A DNA stretch of 64,000 bases from positions 14,738,501-14,802,500 of the forward strand of contig NC_088922.1 of the NCBI RefSeq assembly GCF_038396675.1. The letters run 5' to 3'. Shown here piece by piece: positions 59,352 through 64,000 of the stretch. This DNA comes from Hydra vulgaris. Lineage: Eukaryota > Cnidaria > Hydrozoa > Anthoathecata > Hydridae. A program made the translations under genes and the position numbers. A model generated the notes under the pieces. It searched no databases. It was not told where the DNA came from and saw only the letters and a program-made list of their open reading frames with translations. Every line of letters starts with the position of its first letter. The stretch's first letter is position 1.

Positions 59352-62300
59352 ATTCGTATTTTCAGAATCGGAACTTTCTTCGGCTTGTCGCAACAATACA
59401 TCTTTTTTCGGAGTATTTGTTACAATTTTTGCCAAAAAATAAATAAATAAACCTTTTCTATCATAAAGAATAAATGAAATACACTAAGATCAGCATTATT
59501 AGTTAACATTTACTAAAAATGATCTTTACAGAGAGAACAAAGCAATTCAATTCATGTACCTCATAGTTAACTCCTCCTGGTTGATTAGGAGCATGCTTTA
59601 ATACCTCCCTAATCTCGTCCTCTATTTTTTGATCGTTAGCATCTTTGATAATCTTTTTACAAGCTTCTAAATGAATAATTTTAAATCATATATTTACAAT
59701 AATTAATAAAAGTAGTCAAAGATTAACTGCATAACCAATCGTTGCTTTTTAAAGTAACTTGCCTTATAAAAAACTTTGAAAAAACTTACTCATCACTACT
59801 TGGCAGAGTAAACAGCTCTCAAATGATAGTTTTCCTTTTCTGCCATTGAAACTAAACAAAGACCAAAGTTGGTTCGTTGCTGTTGTGCACATAATGCGCC
59901 GAATCACATCTTTACAATATCGGCCACCTAGACTTCCAAAATAATTAATCTAAAGAAGCAATTATTGTATCTATATTTGCAAAAAGTAGCATATAAAGTA
60001 ATATATTGTAATTATAAAATTATATATAATTTGCAAAATGCGTCTATAACATAATTTTAAATTGCTAATTGAAAGCTTATGTAAGCTTAAATAAATTTGT
60101 ATAACATAATTCTTAGTATATAGTGTGTCAAGTTATCTAGTACTGTCCACCAAAACCCGTATGAATTTAATTGACAAAGTATGGCAAGAAAGAGAGTCAG
60201 GGGATGATAATATACATTTACAAATATACCACAACACTTTGTAGAAATTTTGGTCTGCTGTCAACCAATGCATAAATAACGTAAATTAAACACAAGTAGT
60301 CCTAATTTAAATAATATTGACAATAATTACCATTTTTTTGCGAAAACTAGGATCCTTCAACTTTATTTCAAGCTGTCGCAATTCATGTTCATTTTTCATC
60401 TTCTGGGGAAACACATCGTCAGAAACATCAACTCTGCTAACAGCCACAAGACTTCTCAGCATCGCTTTGATCTCCTCTTGATTTTCAATTATTATGTCTA
60501 GTTTCATAGCTAAATATATTTAGCTTCAAATTTATTCTATAGGATAAATTTGAAGTAAAATTAAAGTTATAGAACAAAGTATAATCTGCAAACAGTAATC
60601 AGTAAGTATGTTGTTTTTTTAAACGAAATCTACATCTACATCAATACTCTATAATTAATTTTGTTAAAAAATGTTAAACATTAACCCTGGTAAAGGAAGA
60701 TTTTTATTAACAAATTTCAAAGCATTAAAAAAATTGTAATAAATTGAAAAATTAAACGATTTTCCTTGTTTTTTTTTACTAAATCAATCATTTCCCCCTA
60801 ATTTTCTATCTAAATTTCACAGATATCCCTGATTTGGTGGCAACCCTGTTATATAAATTGAAATCAACAAACCGTGTGTTCCCGCAGTATTTTCACCTGC
60901 TCTACCACCAGAAAAATTTTTACTCTGTCAAACTATTGACCATTGTCCCACCAATAAATGGTCTTCTGGTACTGGCTATAAAATTTTTTTTTTGTTTTTT
61001 AAAGTTGATAAAAAATACCATCAAATTTTGTTAAATTTGTAAAATCCATAAATACGTTTGTTTAAATTTTGATACAAAAATAAATTAAAGTATTTTAGCT
61101 TCTACCAACCATTTTCACTAGACATCCTGTCAGTTGATGCAATACGTGCAAGATTCACTTGACTTACAGATGCCGAAGGTGAATGAATAATATTTGCAGC
61201 AGCTGACACAGCTGCATTTCGCGCATGCTGAAACACTTGAGATGAAACAGCTGTTTGTTCCTGTAGGAATGCATTTGAAGACTCTAGGGAAGCATTTTTT
61301 CCTTTGAAAAATAATAATTTATTTAATATCATTATCATCCAACTTACACATTGTAATTGGTGGCTTTTATAATGTATGAATTATGAATTTAAGTATTGCA
61401 TTATCATTAATAATATCAAAACAAACTTGCCATTATTCTGTTTAGCACTATATTTTGGTGCAGATGGAAGGTTAATAGTTTTGCTCAGAGGACTGTGATC
61501 ACCAGAAGAGGTTTCTGTAAAAGTAACTATAAAAAGTAATACAATTTGTGTTACAACAGAATAGAATTTTAGTATTAGAAAGATGTTAGTGTAATTAAAA
61601 TCGTGCTACAATACATAACTTAATCAACTACATTCCAGATACATAGATTAGTAATGTATGTCATAATAATGTCAACACATGTTAAATGTAAAATACTTTA
61701 TTATTAAAACAGAAACTAACTCTTGCCTTTGCTTTGTTTTGCATTATACCTTTGCGCAGATATTAGTTGGATTTTTTTCCTTGGAGGACTGTGATCACCA
61801 GATGAGGTTTCTGTAAAATTAACAATAAAAAGGTAACAAATTTGAGTTACAACAACATGGAATTATAAATGTTAGGTAATAAATGGTAGGTAAAATCATG
61901 CTACAGTATACAATTTATACAACTACATACCATCTTCAATATCAGAAGAAGTCTCTTTGTTTATATCAGTATCTTCCACATTTGACATTACTAATGCTTT
62001 CTTAGCTAAATCTGATGCCTTGCTTTAACTTTCCACTGGTAATATATAAACTTAAAATATAAAATCTGCCTAAAACCTGATTCAAATATACTTACAAGAA
62101 TAATGTAAAATTATTGTAACATTACCAAAACCTGATTCAAATATACTTAAAAGAATAATATAACTTTATTGTAACATTACTAAAACCTGATTCAAATATA
62201 CTTAAAAGAATAATGTAACATTATTGTATTAAATATATTTTTATAGCTTTACATTTCTTGAATAGATTGCTTATACAATACGCGATATTTTAAAATAAAA

Positions 62301-62943
62301 CAATTTTATAGATTTATTACAGTTTTATAAATTAGCATAATGCTAATGTTGTAAAAATGAATTTGAATTACCAAAATCAAATTTTGTATCAAAGTTTAGT
62401 TCAACTTTAAAATGCTAAACTTTTGAATTACCAAAATTTGACAAATAGTAAATATCGCTACATGCAAGGACGTATAAATAGATGTACGCTTAACCTGTTC
62501 TTTAAAAAGCAGATTATTCATTTTTTAATCAGTGCTCAAATAACAAACTTGCAACCAAAAAATTATTTAAAGTCTTTACCTGCCGCCCCAAAAGTTCTAA
62601 TTTTGTATAGTGGCCATTTTGGATCAGGCAGTTCACTCTTTTTGACTCTGCATACTGGATTTCTGGGCCAATAACCAAACAGTTGCTAAAACAACCACAA
62701 AAACATTCTAACACATGCGTTCAACAACATTGTGTAATAACTATCAATAATTAAATCTTTATTTACAATTTCTGCATCACTGTTAGAAATAGTACAACTA
62801 TTACGAAACAGATAACTGCACTGCCTTACTAATTAATTGTAGTAACAATTTACCTCATTCTCGTAAACAATCCAACTTTTTGGCATTACCTCCACTGATT
62901 GCTCATCAACAAACTCAACAACAACAAAGGGACCGCTACTCAT
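59352..62943 (-). CDS. Spliced DUF4806-type accessory gene of CACTA-like element, copy 2
   Basis: Exon 1 starts at the ATG at 62941-62943 (MSSGPFVVVEFVDEQSVEVM) and ends at a GTA donor near 62853. Exon 2 (about 62688-62582) has GYWPRNPVCRVKKSELPDPK, then WPLYKIRTFGAAG and a GTAAAG donor; this matches the N-terminal domain (WP...W..YKVR) of DUF4806 proteins. Further exons: about 62040-61931 (acidic), 61813-61720 and 61513-61440 (both beginning ETSSGDHSP), 61310-61102 (Ala/Ser-rich), 60507-60330 (MKLDIIIENQEEIKAMLRSL, coiled), 59950-59790 (SLGGRYCKDVIRRIM and FNGRKGKLSF, the DUF4806 core), 59660-59570 (IEDEIREVLKHAPNQPGG) and the last to a TAA near 59352. Function is unknown; perhaps a TNPA-like DNA-binding partner. 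Few breaks are visible, so it may be intact. Exon borders are by eye. Confidence 0.6.
60508..60555. repeat. Two adjacent small palindromes near an exon start
   Basis: agctaaatatatttagct (60508-60525) is a perfect palindrome. cttcaaatttat (60524-60535) pairs with ataaatttgaag (60544-60555). They lie in the intron just upstream of the MKLDIII exon on the minus strand. Confidence 0.75.
61440..61945. repeat. Duplicated exon plus intron in the accessory gene
   Basis: Segments at about 61440-61640 and 61740-61945 share the exon word ggactgtgatcaccaga.gaggtttctgta and the adjacent intron pattern (gttacaacaa.a..gaat.....ttag). They encode parallel peptides ETSSGDHSPLSK and ETSSGDHSPPRK. Confidence 0.75.
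62072..62236. repeat. Three 55-base tandem repeats in an intron
   Basis: Units start at 62072, 62127 and 62182 with aaaacctgattcaaatatac, each followed by tta.aagaataat.taa..ttattgta; divergence is only a few bases. Confidence 0.9.
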
Positions 62944-63072
62944 TTTCTAAACAAGAAAAATAAGTTATTGCATCTTAATAATAATGAAACTAGATAGTGA
63001 ACTAAATAAGCGAATTGATTCAGTCAGACAAATACAACTTTTTTTCTAAACATATATTTTAAATATTAAGTT

Positions 63073-63987
63073 TTACATGTCATGTAGCAAAGTCATAAGT
63101 ATAATTTTTTTCTTATTTTCTTTTTGAATCATAAAAACCTTGCTTTTTACGGCCGTTGATAAAACAACTTCAATAGAAGAGTAGTCAAAATTTGCAACAT
63201 GAACTCCAATTAGTCGAGAGTCACAAGGGACATCAAACAATGACTTTGTTCTTTGAAATATTCTGCAACGATATTGTTGCAAGTCAAAATTTGGATTTTC
63301 CCCTTCTTTGCAAAGAACTTCACAGGATCTTCCATCATCCAACATATATGAATTGTTGGGGCGACTCATGCAAATTATTTTAGTGTGCAATTTTTGATGT
63401 GGAACCATAATATTCATTTCACTAAGACGCTTAACAACCTGGCTAAGAGGAGCTCTACCTGATCTTACTTTTTTTTTCAAAACCTGAAGATAGTTTTCAA
63501 AACTAAAACCACTGCACCTATCTACATTGCCATATCGTTTAGCAACTGCAACGAGGTGTACTAGACTGTGTATATTATAAACAAGAAACTGTGGTCCATA
63601 AAGATCTTTAGCTTGATCGACAAAATATAAAAGTAATTGGTGCGCATAAGTTTCATGTTTTCTAACTAACCTTGTACTGACTAATATAGATAAAGCTACA
63701 CTTAGAACTAAAAAGTGTTGAAATAAGTCTTTTCGCAAAATGCTTTTTAGCACAACTTTTCCAGTATACAATAAAAATTGCCTATACTCGGTTGCTTTCC
63801 AAAAATCAATTTCATCAAGAGAACGTGGCTTCCTTACAAAATCTTTAGGTACACATTTTTTTAGTTCAAGCAATTTAGCACTAATATCATTCTTATGAGC
63901 TGCAGATATTTTTACTCCTTTTTTGTCATTATCTTGAATCCAGGTCACCGACAATTTTCGCATTACACCAAGACAAGACTGATGCAT
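63073..63987 (-). CDS. CACTA/EnSpm-like transposase C-terminal part, copy 2 (runs off window)
   Basis: The open frame continues upstream beyond 63987, so this is the distal part. It reads MHQSCLGVMRKLSVTWIQDN, DFVRKPRSLDEIDFWKATEY, RQFLLYTGKVVLKSILRKDL, LYGPQFLVYNIHSLVHLVAV, RCSGFSFENYLQVLKKKVRS, then VHVANFDYSSIEVVL and a stop at 63073-63075. This is the DUF4218-like tail of animal CACTA transposases, which excise and insert elements with subterminal motif arrays. It is uninterrupted over 304 codons, so this copy looks much younger than copy 1 at 36.1-36.8 kb. The accessory gene starts about 130 bases downstream on the same strand. Confidence 0.82.
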   Translation of the reverse strand: MHQSCLGVMRKLSVTWIQDNDKKGVKISAAHKNDISAKLLELKKCVPKDFVRKPRSLDEIDFWKATEYRQFLLYTGKVVLKSILRKDLFQHFLVLSVALSILVSTRLVRKHETYAHQLLLYFVDQAKDLYGPQFLVYNIHSLVHLVAVAKRYGNVDRCSGFSFENYLQVLKKKVRSGRAPLSQVVKRLSEMNIMVPHQKLHTKIICMSRPNNSYMLDDGRSCEVLCKEGENPNFDLQQYRCRIFQRTKSLFDVPCDSRLIGVHVANFDYSSIEVVLSTAVKSKVFMIQKENKKKIILMTLLHDM

Positions 63988-64000
63988 ATAGTCAATTGGA

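Overview
This window looks like repeat-dense, AT-rich DNA from a cnidarian nuclear genome. A Hydra-like animal is my best guess, inferred from base composition, splice-like gene structure and the mix of transposon families. I see no convincing single-copy host gene. Almost every recognisable protein is a transposon or virus-derived remnant, most of them broken by frameshifts and stops.

Layout. 1-7.6 kb is a decayed virus-like locus. A parvovirus-like superfamily 3 helicase (+) meets a parvovirus-like capsid gene (-) tail to tail, and a plus-strand cluster follows with a packaging-ATPase-like gene and several unassigned products. 8.1-10.9 kb is a THAP/P-element transposase (-). 11.6-14.5 kb is a hAT transposase with a BED finger (+). 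14.7-15.0 kb is a dense array of TTGCGTTT-type motifs. 17.6-19.5 kb is a non-LTR reverse transcriptase (+). 20.4-21.2 kb is an unassigned minus-strand gene remnant next to a hAT element with visible ends and target duplication (21179-23360). 25.4-27.4 kb is a second non-LTR element (-).

27681-30463 is the best-preserved unit: a DNA transposon with inverted ends inside (TA)n arrays and a transposase of about 750 codons with apparently one frameshift. 30.8-32.6 kb holds Penelope-like, YqaJ-exonuclease-like and Harbinger-like fragments. 34.2-38.1 kb is a minus-strand mosaic of pogo, THAP and CACTA-type pieces. 39.6-44.8 kb is a two-ORF, APE-type non-LTR element, and 44.9-46.4 kb a pogo-type transposase. 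47709-52529 is a Tc1/mariner element with its TIRs, holding a nested 5'-truncated non-LTR element. 52.5-58.6 kb is mostly unassigned, with a mariner fragment at 56.5 kb. 58.7 kb to the window end appears to be one CACTA/EnSpm-like element: a motif-rich end, a multi-exon DUF4806-type gene and a transposase running off the edge.

How the parts relate. Transposases pair with their own ends (TIRs, subterminal motif arrays) and non-LTR endonuclease and reverse transcriptase domains act together in target-primed insertion. The two CACTA-like loci share a transposase followed by a spliced accessory gene. All homology calls come from reading motifs by eye; no database search was run.
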